From Nectonema munidae (taxonomy: Eukaryota > Nematomorpha > Nectonematoida > Nectonematidae): 64,000 nucleotides of DNA. Below, one piece after another: positions 23,428-35,471 of the stretch; the stretch's first letter is position 1; every line of letters begins with the position of its first letter. The position numbers and the translations under genes are program-made. The DNA is taken from positions 62,001 through 126,000 of the forward strand of contig JAUIRK010000165.1 of the NCBI GenBank assembly GCA_030549495.1, given 5' to 3'. Below the pieces are notes generated by a model. The model did not search any database, was not told the DNA's origin, and saw only the letters and a program-made list of their open reading frames with translations.

Positions 23428-25743
23428 CACTGGTTCTCAACCGCAGTGCGGGGGGATTCAGTAGTTTCTAGGGGGAATGAAGAGTAAAAAATCAGTAATT
23501 TAGCTATTTCTGGTTATCCTCATGAGTTTTATCTACGATCTAAACGAAGTGTCGGAGTAGCTATTGGTTTTATCCATGCCTTCAAAATTTTGAGATGTAA
23601 TTTTTTTACTTTTGGTGATAATGTTTGAATTTAGATTTGAAGGGTGGTCAAGGAGGGGCAGAAGACTGGGCCCTTTGATATAATCATATTTTTGGCCACC
23701 CTCCTGATTTTAATTACCCTCATCAGAATAAAAACTGTTTAAGCCTCTGATTTAAATATATTATCAAGTTTTTTACAACCATTGTTATAATTAGCACTCC
23801 CACCTCAGAGTTGAATATATATTTTTTAATTTCTTCATGGATCTCTTTCAAAGATAGGTTTTGACTATATTCTTTGTGGTGATTTTAGCATTAATATTTT
23901 CCCTGCTTCTTATGATATTATAAATATACTTTTTAAATTACTAATTTTTTCATCTTAATATTTTCTTGCAATTACAGATCTGTCAAGCCTGGAGACTCTT
24001 TTTTCTATCATTCTCCCCTTCTAAATTTGTGTCTCCCAATTTTTATATTTCAATAAACTTTTGATTTATATTCATTAACATTCTTTCTTTGCTAAAATGC
24101 ATTTTTCAAGGTTCTTTAAATTCTCTCTGTTTAAGTAAAATGTCCAGGTTTTAAAAAAATTAGGTTGAGAGATCTATAATTACTGAGCATATTTCTTACT
24201 CTCCTAATATTTCAATTGGCAATATATTTTATATCTATTGATGCTTGATTTTTTATTTTCTCAATTTAAAGCCCAAAATGAGTATAAAAACGAAACTGCG
24301 ATAATATTGATTCACATCTATCATCATTAATGGGAAAAAAATCATAATGTGTAATTTGTTCGAACGCTTTGCCAAATGATTCTATGAAGCCTACAAAGTT
24401 AAAGCAACATTTGCTAAACGTTCATCCTCAAACTAAGGAAAAGGATAAAACATTTTTTGAGCGTCATACAAATGCTCTTAGTAGTATCAAATTGGATTCA
24501 ACAGGGAAATTTGAAGAATCAAATCGAAAGCTCATTGAAGTTTCATATATTGTAGCCTTGGAAATTGCAAAACAAAAAAACCCGCACTCAATTGGAGAAA
24601 TGTTGAGTAAACCCTATGCTCTTAAAATCGTGGAGATAGTGTTTGGAAGTGGTTTGGAGGAAAAACTTGTGGCAGTTTCATATTCAGACAGTACAATTCA
24701 AAGAAGAATCAGGACATAGCAACTGATATCAAAGGTCAAGTTGTGCAATGGATCAAGATTACACTGTTTGGGTTATATTCAATTCAACTTAATGAGACAA
24801 CTGATGTGGCATCGTGCTCTCAATTGATGGCTTTTGCAAGATATGTTCACTCAGGTTCATTAAAGAGGAGTTTTTCTTTTGTTTTCCTCTTAAAACTACC
24901 AAAGCCTCTGATAATATGGAAAAAGTTTCATTTTTCATTGAATTAAAAAATCTATCATGGAATCATAACTGCGGTTTTTGTACAGATTGGGCACCATATA
25001 TGTTGGGGACCAAATCACGTTTCCAGTTTCTTTGAAAAATCGAGCTCATTCATTGTATTATTCACCCTTAGGCACTGGCTTCAAAAACACTCTTAGCGTC
25101 ACTAGGATCTGGATTAAATAATTCTGATTGTTAATTATGTCAAAGGTGGAGATCTAAATGAATATCTTTTCAAACAATTTTGACGGATATTTGAACTCAG
25201 AGATGAGCTTATTATTTTTTGAAGTTCAAGGCAAGATGGAATTATTGCATGCCGGCTGATGAGGAATGGATCATAAAATTTGCATATTTGGGTGATATTT
25301 TTCAGCACAAGCTTATGCAAATGCAAGGAAGAGATGCAAATATCATGAAATTGTTTGATTCATTGAAAGCTTTTATCACCAAACTGGATAACTATAAGAG
25401 AAAAGTAAACATAAACAACCTTGCAATGTTTGAGGATCTGTATCAGTTCTTGTTGTTGATGGTGAAAAAAGTGCTTCCACAGTTTCAAAAAATATCATTC
25501 AACATTTGACAGCACTTGAAAATGAATTCAGGAGATATTTTTCAGAATTTAGTGATGATAATTTAGATTTAGTGTGTAATCCATTTAAATTGTCAGTTGA
25601 AAAACCTCCTGATGATTCTTAGGATGAGTATGTAATAAATTATAGATACTGTACATTTTGGAAGAGATGCGGGGGGGGGGGGGAATTAAATTTTGATAAA
25701 TGTTTAAAGTGGTCCTTCTAGGTAAAGAGGTTGAGAACCACTG
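23428..25743 (+). mobile_element. ZBED5/SCAND3-like hAT element
   Basis: Left end CACTGGTTCTCAACC and right end, inverted, CAGTGGTTCTCAACC bound a 2.3-kb element, close to the typical size. Flanking octamers GTATAGGG and TAATAATG do not match, so the target duplication has decayed or one edge was rearranged. Both octamers have TA in the middle, as in Buster-type hAT targets. A transposase relic lies at 24348-25640. G runs lie just inside both ends. Confidence 0.75.
24348..25640 (+). pseudogene. ZBED5/SCAND3-like hAT transposase relic
   Basis: Starting with CVIC at 24348, the frame gives a BED-type finger (C-x2-C, then H and H in KLKQHLLNVH), then SYIVALEIAKQKNPHSIGE. Further blocks appear in other frames: IQLNETTDVASCSQLMAFA (first catalytic Asp region), GFCTDWAPYMLG (second catalytic block), EEWIIKFAYLGDIF and FRRYFSEF. 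The order and spacing match the full transposase apart from the C-terminal dimerisation block, which I did not find. Several frame changes and stops separate the blocks, for example after QRRIRT at 24719 and before the block at 25219. Non-functional. Confidence 0.82.
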
Positions 25744-26094
25744 TAATAATGTTTGGCCTAGGGCCCCAATGCAAGTAAATCAGACGATGTATAAAACATT
25801 TAAACAATATATACAAAAAAATGCTAATAACAGTGTAAGCTATAACATTAATAAGATATAACAGTTAGAAATCACAATTTTTTATTTAAAAAAGCGCGAA
25901 AATCCGCCATGAAGACAAAAAATTTGGGATTTTCAGTAAATAATGCATTTTTCTTGTAGCGGTGTCGAACTTATTAAGGGACAGCTGACAATTACCTCGC
26001 CAATAATTCTTTAAAATAACTACAGAAAATTGTGGAAAATTTTGTTTTCGTTCTGTCCAATTTTTGAATTTGCGAAAACTCTAATTTTGCTTTA

Positions 26095-26173
26095 AGAGAT
26101 GGCGTAACGGTTGAACCGTTTGGTATGCAACCTGATGTCCTGAGTTAGGTACTACATTGTGACATCCATCTCT
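26095..26173 (+). repeat. tRNA-like sequence with intact acceptor-type stem
   Basis: AGAGATGG at 26095-26102 pairs perfectly with CCATCTCT at 26166-26173, spanning 79 bases, the size of a tRNA. TGGCGTAACGG matches an A box and CCTGA/TTAGG can pair as an inner stem. The T-loop TTCRA motif is absent, so it is better read as a tRNA pseudogene or SINE fragment. Confidence 0.35.
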
Positions 26174-26692
26174 ACAATTATATAAGATTATTCTTCCATT
26201 GGATGGAATAAAAAACAATAAGAAAGAAATTATTTTATTAATAATTTTTTTATTATTTTACAAATAAGCAGTAGGAGGTTAAGCCCCATCGAATATTTTC
26301 ATAATCTTTCTTTATATTTTTAACAGATGTGTGCCAAAAATATTGAGCTCTCAAAATTTAAATCCCTTCCTTTCTAAATTGAGTTTTAATAGAACTAATA
26401 TAAATAATGCAAAGTAGTTTAATTTCGCGAATTATGGTTCAAAAACAAACACGCGATCATTTAACTTTGGGAATATACATTTCTAAAACCATAATAATTC
26501 ACTTCGTGGTACAAATATGAAGTGGCTTTGAACTTTAAAATTATCGTAAATCTGTTGATAACTTTAAAGTTGATTTAAACTTTCAACTGTAAAAGTAATT
26601 AATGCTAGATGGGTCTTTTTCGCAATTTATTGGACATCCAAACCAAAAAATATTTTGATTCTAGTTTGGAAAAACACATGTATACTCAGTAT

Positions 26693-27066
26693 TAGCGGCG
26701 TAGCCAGAAAAAAGTTAATGAGGGAGGCACTGGGAGGGGGGGGGGGCACACGTTGAAAATTTTTGATAAAATTTTGCTAACAGAAAATGCATGGTTTGAA
26801 CATTTCGTTGTCATGGCACCCATCCGTATATGTGACGACGTCAAACTGTGAAGACTTCTAATACAACTAACAGAAAAAGCATGGAGATAGTTATTTCTTT
26901 ATCTATGGATGTTGTGTGGCACATGATATATTGTGAGAAAATCAACTATATATAAATGTAATTATAAATATGTATGTATGACATGACATAAAGTACATGG
27001 GGTGGGGGCACAACAAGGAACATCGGGGGCATGGCCCCAGGTGCCCCATGTCTAGCTACGCCACTG
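26693..27066. mobile_element. hAT MITE, 374 bp
   Basis: The ends TAGCGGCGTAGCCAGA and, inverted, CAGTGGCGTAGCTAGA form 16-base inverted repeats. The flanks CTCAGTAT (26685-26692) and CTCAGGAT (27067-27074) are an 8-bp target duplication with one mismatch. Inside are G-rich runs and no coding remnant. Confidence 0.78.
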
Positions 27067-28369
27067 CTCAGGATTGGTAAAAACTAAGAAAATCGTTGTA
27101 TTGAATTTTGGGAATCTATTAGATTTATTTTTTCGAATTTATTTTTAATAATAAAAATATTTCCAAAAAGATTGATTTGCTTTCCAAATAATTTTATCAT
27201 TAAGAATTCGTATAATAAATTTGAAACTCTCGAATTTAAGTCTGTTTAATTTAATTTCTCAAAAGTAAATTTTTTGTAAAAATTTCTTATTTTACAGTAT
27301 ATACTTATACTTATGTATGCAAATAACAAACTTATATATTGAGCATTAATAATGATTTATAGCTTTTAAAAATTCATCACCCGCTGAGAGAAAAAATCAG
27401 CATCACTTACTAATTAGATTAGTAAAGTTGTTTTAGATTAGTTAACGATGACTTTACTAACTTTATTAGTTACTGATACTAAATATGCACTTTTCAGAGA
27501 TATAAGTAAATAAGACACTAGACTGAACATTCTTTATTTTCTTCAATGTTAGAGTATGTGAATTAATACAAACACATTATGCACTCATGAAGATACTGAG
27601 AAGTCCTCATTTAAAGTATATAAAGAGAAATTTTGATTGCATTTAATGTAATGATGGATGTTTTTGAATAATGAGCCTTCAAGATATATTTTTAAGGTTA
27701 AATATCATTAAAACAAATCCTTAAAAAACTTTAATTTTAGAAAAAAGTATTTAATAATACGTGTTTTCATAACATTTTAAATACATTTTTTCAATTTATT
27801 TAAATTCATTTTCAAATTTGATTTTTAGTAACTTTACTGAAATTAAAAACAATAAATTTGAGTGAGCAAAGTAAAAAAGGTAGGACAATTAAGGTTACTA
27901 GAATTTTCTAATTACCTTAACTAGTTTTTTTTATCAACGAAGTTTATTTAGAAGAAAGGTGTCATTTAAAAGAGCATTTCTCAAAGGTGTGAGAACTACC
28001 AGTGTCAGCGCTCAACCTTTTTATCTGAATTGACGTTCTGCAGTCAATTAAAAATTTTACAACTGTCAATCCTTATCATCAACCATCAATGAAATTAATC
28101 TTATAACACCTAAATAGAAATGATCTAAAAGAAATATATTTTTTACAAATAGGATTGGGTATTTATGTGAAGAAAAACACTTTTCTTGAGTCATAGATGT
28201 TTGATATAAATATCTATTGAATTATAAGCTTCTATAAATATAGTAGTTTAAAAAATACTTAACATTATATGAATAGAAAAATTCATTACACTTAATTTAT
28301 ATACAAAACAAAAGCATATTAATTTTGAGAACAACAATTTGTGTTTATACTAAAAAGTGAATGACGAGT

Positions 28370-28493
28370 TTAGCCCTTTGAGCACGAGAGTGACAGCCGT
28401 GTCACAAGAAGTGATAAACGTGTTGTAAATATATAAATTTTCTTTGGAAAAGAAAGCAGATAGTCTTCAACAAATATAAGCTCAAAGGGTTAA
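28370..28493. mobile_element. TTAA-bounded piggyBac-like MITE, family 2
   Basis: Inverted ends TTAGCCCTTTGAGC / GCTCAAAGGGTTAA over 124 bp; the left TTAA has decayed to TTAG. A palindrome TGACAGCCGTGTCA starts about 21 bases in. CCCTTTGAGC is a typical piggyBac-like end. Confidence 0.65.
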
Positions 28494-30608
28494 AGAAAGG
28501 AGAATTAAAATATTGTTGAAATTGTTTGACAATACGTTGTAATACTTGATAATCGGTGGCCAAACATATATAGCAGTTGACAGCTTGCTTAAAGACAACC
28601 TAACAGTCGATTGGCCACTCTAGTGCAAAATGCAAATTCGCAACTTTTGGGAAAAATATAATTCAGAAGTTCAAAAAGGTTTAGGCGCATAATTCAGCAA
28701 AGTGAATAATATATATGGTAAAATTCTTCCAATTCGTTTTGGACGAAATTGCTTATCATTTTCCTGAATGGTCTGCAATTGAAAAAAAATTATTAGAAGT
28801 GTCTCTTGGTGAGCGATGACAATAAATTATTTGAGAATTTCTTCCATAAATCACTCTAAAAATTTTGTGTATATAAAAGTTTTAATGAAAAGTTTTGGCT
28901 TTCTCTAGTTTCTTTAATTTAATCAAAAATTCGCTTTAAAATAAGGCGAGGCAGATAATTTTCAAGTTTGCGTTTACCGAAAGTCGAGGAAAAAAACAGT
29001 CATTTTCCTAAAGTAGGAAGAAAATAAGTAAACATATAAATTTTTTTCCTACAAAATAAGGAAGAATACAGATTTTTACTACAAAATAAGGAAAAATACA
29101 ATTTGCTTCCTATTAAATTATTTTTTTCCTATATAATGACCAGATATTAATAAAACAATTGAGATGGCTATATTTATTTAGACAGAATATGCAACTTTAT
29201 TTTTTGAACATTTCTAAAGGCAATTTAGCAGCAGCTTCTTGTTTCTCACCTCTGGATAACTGGTAAAAAATATGAATCTATCAAAATACCTAAAATACCA
29301 TAAAGGTATATCAAAAATAACTTTATGATAGGTCAAGGAAAAAAATAAGCAACTTTGGATTTTATTAACCCCATAAATTGATTTATAAGGCAAAAATTCC
29401 ATTTTTTACGAAACCCCAAGAAAATTTGTTAGGATTGTATGCAGAAAAATCTCTTTAAATTTTATCGTTGAAACCATAAAATGTATTCCCTCTCAGTAAT
29501 TGCATGCGCTGATAAATCAGCTCAAAGCTTGAAAGCAACGACCTGACCATTCAAGGATGAGTGTCGTTCTCTGCTTGCAAAATAATGAAAATATTATCTC
29601 ATAGCATTTATGTCGGAGTGAGGATAAAATTTGTCTGCATGCATGTGTATCGAAAAATGGAATGAGGTTAAGTCGAAAACCTCATAAACTTGAGTGTCTC
29701 GTTTTCTTAGATGCATCTTGAATTGCTGATGGATATCAGGCAAAAAAAGGCGAAATGATTTATTTCATGGTATAGTTGCATTTGCATAAACGTCTCCATA
29801 AATATTTCATTCTGTCAAGCTTTTGTGAAATTGAGTGATGGTGATGGTGGTGAGACCTACTGCTGCTACGCAGCCAGCTATGGTAAGGTGGGTTTAAAAA
29901 TGTAACTCTTATACAGTAGTGCGTGGAAAATTTACATGCGTTTCCATATATATATTATATATTTTGGGTAAAATGAGAAATATGTGCTAAATTTGCAAAT
30001 ATTTTAAGACGAAATTAGAGATAGGATCAGGATGATGGCTATTTTTCATTGCACACACACAACCAGACAAGTTTTTTGTCCTTTCTTATTTTAAATTGAT
30101 TTTTGTGGTTAATTTCGTCGAGAAGATGGCAACTATGAGAAAGATGTATGTGTGATTAACCAGCTTCACTGACTGCATCATCCTCGACATGAAAAACGAG
30201 TTGCAGTATAGTACACTGAGAGAAAAATTGAGAAATATACGTCCAGCATTATTCCCACAATGAACATTTATCAAGCTCTCTCTCTCAAGGATTAGAAAAA
30301 AAACTCAGTTTATCAGCATTAAACATTCATCAATTTTAACTTTCTCATTTTGTGTCTATGACAAGTTGATCATATTCAAAAATTATTTTCTTGGAACAAA
30401 AACTTTTAGAAAAATGTATTAATTATAAAAATAGTGCTTCTTGATTTGCTTGTGCTAGGTAAAGATCGCTCATTATTTACCAAAATAGATAACAGTTCAG
30501 AGGTCAGTAAATGTGGCTCTTAGAAAAGCGTGTAGCTCTTGTTTGAGTTGAATGAATCTCTATTATAAAAATATTTTTAGTAAAATTAAAACCTTAGTTT
30601 AACATCAA

Positions 30609-30633
30609 TAAAGAAAGAAAGAAAGAAAGAAAG
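30609..30633 (+). repeat. (AAAG)n microsatellite
   Basis: About six tandem AAAG units, followed by an A-rich tail. Confidence 0.9.
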
Positions 30634-31840
30634 ATTTATTCAAGAAAAAAATGCATAAAAAAAATAACAAATTATAAAGTGTAATAAAAAAAACCTTTCC
30701 GATGGTGCAGATTGGCTCAGACACTTATGTAATAAACAATAAACAATTACATCAAAATTCGGATTTTTCAAAAGGCCTGATGGAGCCGCTAATAATTACA
30801 ATTAATAAATTACATAACTGATGTATCCATGGAAAAATTCAATCAACATCTTATGAAAACTGTTGTAATACAATTTATACCTAACTAAGAGTCATCTATA
30901 ATAGAAATTTGTTTTAAAGATCAAAGATATTTTGTGTGTTTATTATTTTAAATTTTATTTTGTATCAAATAATTCCCTTGATGATGATATCAGTAGAAAT
31001 GCGTGTTTTTACAATTTAGTTTGATGTTTTCAACTTAATAAAATTAATTCAAGTTTTAATAAATTGAAAAAACGTAAATGAATCTTTAAATTAGCCAAGA
31101 AACAATTACAGGTTTTTGAAAAGTTAGCCCAAGCATTTACAAAAACTATGAAAGAATATATGCAAAACTCTTTTCTAATTTTTTAAACAAAATTTTTACA
31201 ACAGTTCATTTTTCCACAGTGTATGAAATAAATCAAAATTAAATTGAGGAGTAATTCAATAAAAACGTATGCTATAATTCTTTTTGAAAGGGGCGTTCTT
31301 AAATATCCACGGCAAACGGAAAGTTTCCCTACATGGAAAATTTCCCTACAGTTTAATCTTCTTATCTCGCTAGATAATCTTTAACACATGCTTGAGTATG
31401 AGAAGCGAAAAACTTCCTTACATTGAAAAATAGCCTACAACACGAGAATTGTGTATTATATGATGGTTAATAATAGGAAATCACATTAAGAGATGCAATT
31501 CATTTTCTATAACTGTACACGATCTAAAACAGTTTCATTTTAGTTTCACCTTTACAACGGTCTGGTTCCCCTTTTTCTACATTCAAATAATAAACATCCA
31601 TTACCATATGCATTTGAACGACTACAAATATTGTACTAACAGAGTTTTTATTTCCACTATTCATTATCGTTGTGTCAAGAATTCTTGTTCAGGTATAATT
31701 TTGTATGCCCTTATATTTTTGATGTTATTTTACATATTTTACAGAAAATATTAAGTGCAATAAGAACTAGTTTTATATGCTATCACATGTACATTTTAAA
31801 TGTTAATTTGAAATAGATAATACTCAATTTTATATTTATA

Positions 31841-32004
31841 TAAAGAGGTGAATACTAAAATAAATAATTTATTGAGCACTTAAAATTTGTACATAATTAC
31901 ATTTTATATATTTTGTCTTTGAAAAAGCCGACTGTCGGCGAAAATTTACATTTTAAAAATTTTAAGTGCTCAATAAATAATTTATTTTAGTGTTCACCTC
32001 TTTA
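31841..32004. repeat. Long palindromic (fold-back) repeat
   Basis: The left arm 31841-31888 and the reverse complement of 31957-32004 match over 48 bases with two mismatches, beginning TAAAGAGGTGAA. The ~68-base loop holds a perfect GC hairpin GCCGACTGTCGGC. Probably a MITE; no target duplication is evident. Confidence 0.75.
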
Positions 32005-32092
32005 TTTTATCACTAATTTAATGGGCCACCTTCAGCACCAGGTTAATATCTTTTATATTTATATTTCGATAAAATTTGTGACGTTTTGAAAA

Positions 32093-32607
32093 GGTAAAAT
32101 TATTGCTCGAAATGATGGATCCAACGCCATTTTGAAATTTATTGAACACAATCACGAGAAGATAAATGAAAGAATAGAAAAATTCAATGAAAACATTGAA
32201 ATAGATGCCAGTAAATCGCTTAAAGCGACAAGCAAAATATACCAGTAAACTTTTTTCGTTTGTATTTAATTATTTTATTTGTTCAAAGGGATAACATAAC
32301 GATATTGAATTATGAAGATAGAAACAAAATGATTTCCAAACAAGGTATTCTGAGGAAAAACGGATATAATAAGAGAAGAACTAAGCCTCCTAAAGAAATA
32401 AATTTTTTATACCTGAAAAATTTACAAATGCGAATGGAATTAAATTTTTACAACTTGACAGATTTACTAAGTATATATAGGAAGCTCTCGCAACTGGGCT
32501 TCACTTCAGCTACTCAAAAAGTTTCTCTTTCAGGAAAAGCATCAAAATGTTTCTTAGGTTTTCATAACGGGTATTTTTATTTTAAAAATTTGTATCTAGT
32601 ATTATAA
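32093..32607 (+). pseudogene. Possible FLYWCH/MULE-type transposase remnant
   Basis: A frame at 32093-32248 gives GKIIARNDGSNAILKFIE and HNHEKINERIEKF, resembling the end of a FLYWCH finger (A-I---DG---I--F-EHNH). A second frame (32260-32607) has RKNGYNKRRTKPPKEINF, which loosely matches the R-R-R-PP-P stretch that follows FLYWCH fingers in transposon proteins. The cysteines of the finger are not visible. The assignment is tentative; it could be an unrelated short frame. Confidence 0.28.
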
Positions 32608-33398
32608 CTATGTTTCTTAGTTTGAAATCTAGTCTGGTATATGATAAAACTACCGTTTGGGAGGTGATTGGAATTTGTCAATTCGCACTATAATTGGAGT
32701 GGTAGTAAAAAATATTGAAAAGAAGTTCAAGATATAATGATAGAGAATATATACGAAGAATATTTTTCAGATAAGAATCTGTACATGTTTTTAAGCAGAA
32801 TTCCGTTGTATATTTTTCACCTATAAAACGTGGACACTTCCAATACAATGGATGAGTTTTCTGTTAAATACACAACCTTCTTTTAATATTTCCTCAATTT
32901 TCAATAATTGATAAGTTTCTATTTTGATTTCTTTTGGGCTTATTTTGTGAATAAATTGTTTTCCACAATCTGTATGTTTATTTGCAAACACATGTCCTTA
33001 TATAATATAAGTGAGGTATGAATATTGTTTGTCAAACCAAATAATCTTGATTTATTGCAACTCGTTTGATTCTGTTATGATAAAAAGTCATTAATCATAC
33101 CTAATTATACTTGCCTACTGTATATATAACACAAGTGAGCTAAAAATATTAATATAATATAATGTATATATAACATAAGTGAGCTAAATACACTAGTTAG
33201 TGGTTTTTTCTAATATTCTACAGCAATTTTCTATTTTTTTCTGTTATAAAGCTTTTCTTGATTAATATGAATGTTTCAAATAGTTACGCAAAAAATACTT
33301 TAAAATATTTTTATCTAATTAACTTGCCTCAATAATTAAACCACATATATTACAATTAAAATGCCTAACTATGATAAAATTTAATTGAATTTTTTTCG

Positions 33399-33470
33399 AA
33401 CCGTCGTGAACCTCTAAAATCCGTCAATTTTTTTGGAAATAAGCGATGACGGATCAACGAGGTTTTACTG
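33399..33470. mobile_element. Tiny pogo/Tigger-like MITE
   Basis: The right end, inverted, reads CAGTAAAACCTCGTTGATCC next to TA (33471-33472). The left end carries GAACCTCTAAAATCCGTCA, so the unit of ~72 bases is nearly all inverted repeat. Terminus style and TA target fit pogo/Tigger. Confidence 0.5.
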
Positions 33471-33639
33471 TAATATGTATTTGCGAAGTATTTTAATTTT
33501 TAAAATGCAGTAATTTGTGCATTGGAGTGTCTTGAGGGCTTCACAAAGCTATTATTTTTATTGGTTAGTGCAAACGTCAATCACTAGTACTCGTATAATT
33601 AGTCTTCTTTTGTTTATAAGCTTAGTGCCGGAATAGCTG

Positions 33640-33717
33640 TGAAACAAGGAGATTTAAATTGTAGGGAAATTTTCCTGGAACCGTTCTCTTTCGGAGCATC
33701 GGTACTAAATGGATTAA
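33640..33717. mobile_element. Right end of a TTAA MITE, family 3
   Basis: The right edge is GGTACTAAATGGATTAA; inverted it reads TTAATCCATTTAGTACC, closely matching the left end of the fragment at 55473. The left end is not identified. Confidence 0.45.
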
Positions 33718-33800
33718 TAGCGAGAATTTGAAAAGCATTTTTGTGCCCTATACATATATGTAAACCTCCCGAAGGGAACTAAAAAATCCTAGTGTTCTAA

Positions 33801-33936
33801 TCAACCCGCTGAAGGGGTTCCAGGAAACCCGATGATCCGAAGAGAACGCAGACAATTTCAGTGTTTCCTAATTAATTCTATTTAAAACAGATGTTCGCCT
33901 GGGTTTCCTTTGGAAACATTGGTATAAAGGGGTTAA
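33801..33936. mobile_element. TTAA-bounded MITE, family 3
   Basis: The right edge, inverted, starts TTAACCCCTTTATACC, then a palindromic TGTTTCCAAAGGAAAC about 19 bases in. The left edge TCAACCCGCTGAAGG is its decayed partner. The core TGTTTTAAATAGAATTAAT (inverted strand) recurs in the fragment at 55473-55560. Confidence 0.55.
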
Positions 33937-34408
33937 AATACATGAAAATGGATAAGATATTATGGTCCAACCCCTGCCAAGTGGTAAACCTACAAGCAAA
34001 TTGCGCAAATAACTTGGATCAAGTCATATGTAGAAACCAGTAGTACCTAATCGTGGCTTTTATGTAGGTTGGCTGAATTTTCCCTTTTCACCGCTGCTGC
34101 TGCTGCTGTGAAAGTGAACAAAAATTATAAACTTTCCCTGTGATTCACTTCCTTGAAAAGAAATACTAACTCAAACTCAAATAAAAAGTGCATTTATTTT
34201 AATAACAAGATCGCGTAATCTGATTAATAACAAAAACAACAACAGGATGAAAAAATCATAAATTCACGAGCGTACAAATACCAAGGTTAATTTAAGAACC
34301 CGTGACGCGGGTACCGCACCCTGTCCAACTTAATCTTTTTTTTGCGGCCCATGTTATAATCTCTTTGAAGACCAAATAATGCGATAATCCACATGGTTAT
34401 TTAAATTA

Positions 34409-35471
34409 CAGGGTTTCTCAACCGTAGACGAATGACCCACTTCTCGATAAAAATGGATTTCATGTCGGCAATTTTTAGCAAATAATTAGGAAAAATTTAT
34501 TTCAATCAAAATCAATCTTTTCTGATCAGAAATCTGAATAGAAAGTTGTCTTATTTTTCTGAATTAAGGATTTGTTTCAACTCAAAATAAAAGAATAGGT
34601 GATACATCATTTTTCTTGTAATATGCAATCTGCAAAAGAAAATTTTTAGGAAGAATTTTTGAACTAAAATGGAATGAAGGACTTAAATTAAGGTTTGAAA
34701 AAGAAAAAGTTAGAGGTTTTCGAAATTTTTTACTTCATAGTGGAAGATTTAAAATTTTTTAGAATCTCATTGAGCGATTTAAAACAAAAGAATACACTGA
34801 TTAAACAAAGATGCTTACGTTTTTCTACCATTGCTTAGAAAATAGTTTAGCTTGTGCTGCGCAACATATCTAATTTGTGAAAAGACTTCAAATGAAAGGA
34901 AATCCTTTCAAATTCTGTTGTATTGGTTTTATGCGTGAACTTGTTCTTCCTGATCATAGTTGCTATTAAAATGCATTAATTTGAAAAGTTTATGTATTTA
35001 ATTTCACTTTTTTGGTTAATCAAACGACTGATTTTTATAGAAGAAACAAAAAATAAAAAAAATTTTGTCTTACAATAATTATATATTTTTTCGTTATTTT
35101 TTAAAGCATAATTAATTCAATTTAAAATGTTTGTAAAGTTTTTATGAATTAAAAATGTAGGATAAAATTGAAAGTGTTTTATCAATAAAAACAAAGATAA
35201 TCTATTCTTGGATAAAATCAAAGAGAAAATACTCTTTCTAATTTTTACAGAGCTGAGTTATTTTAATGATTTCGAGCAAATCTGTGATTTAACTAAAAAG
35301 TTGCTGTGCATGTGGTGTAGTGCACACAGATGCGAACAATTATTTTCTAGGAACACAAAATCTCATTCCCAAGCAAAACGAGTTTCGTTCAGAGTCAAAA
35401 CGAAATTTCGTCAACGTCAATTAGTTAGAAATAATCTGCAATACGCATATTTCCTTCTATTAAAATGTTGA
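34409..35471 (+). mobile_element. hAT relic: left terminus and transposase C-terminal block
   Basis: CAGGGTTTCTCAACC at 34409, followed by GACCCACTTCTCGAT, is the left end of a GTF2IRD2/ZBED-type hAT. Some 900 bases on, a frame (35208-35471) has LCMWCSAHRCEQLFS followed by a K/R-rich stretch, matching the FGSTY-CEQ-FS dimerisation block of these transposases. The middle of the transposase is unreadable and no right terminus was found. Dead copy. Confidence 0.5.

Larger units (their letters stand above)
27075..31840. other. AT-rich stretch with small repeats only
   Basis: No gene is supported. It contains the TTAA MITE at 28370-28493, a small tandem repeat of ~31 bp near 29049-29105, an AAAG run at 30609-30633 and low-complexity AT DNA. 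A short open stretch at 29817-29880 ending at a donor-like ATG|GTAAGG was considered and not called. Confidence 0.5.

Noticed and set aside
29817-29880. Short open stretch containing SDGDGGETYCCYAASY next to a donor-like GTAAGG
   Set aside because: Too short, weak acceptor, no partner exon found. The surrounding trinucleotide repeats can produce such peptides.
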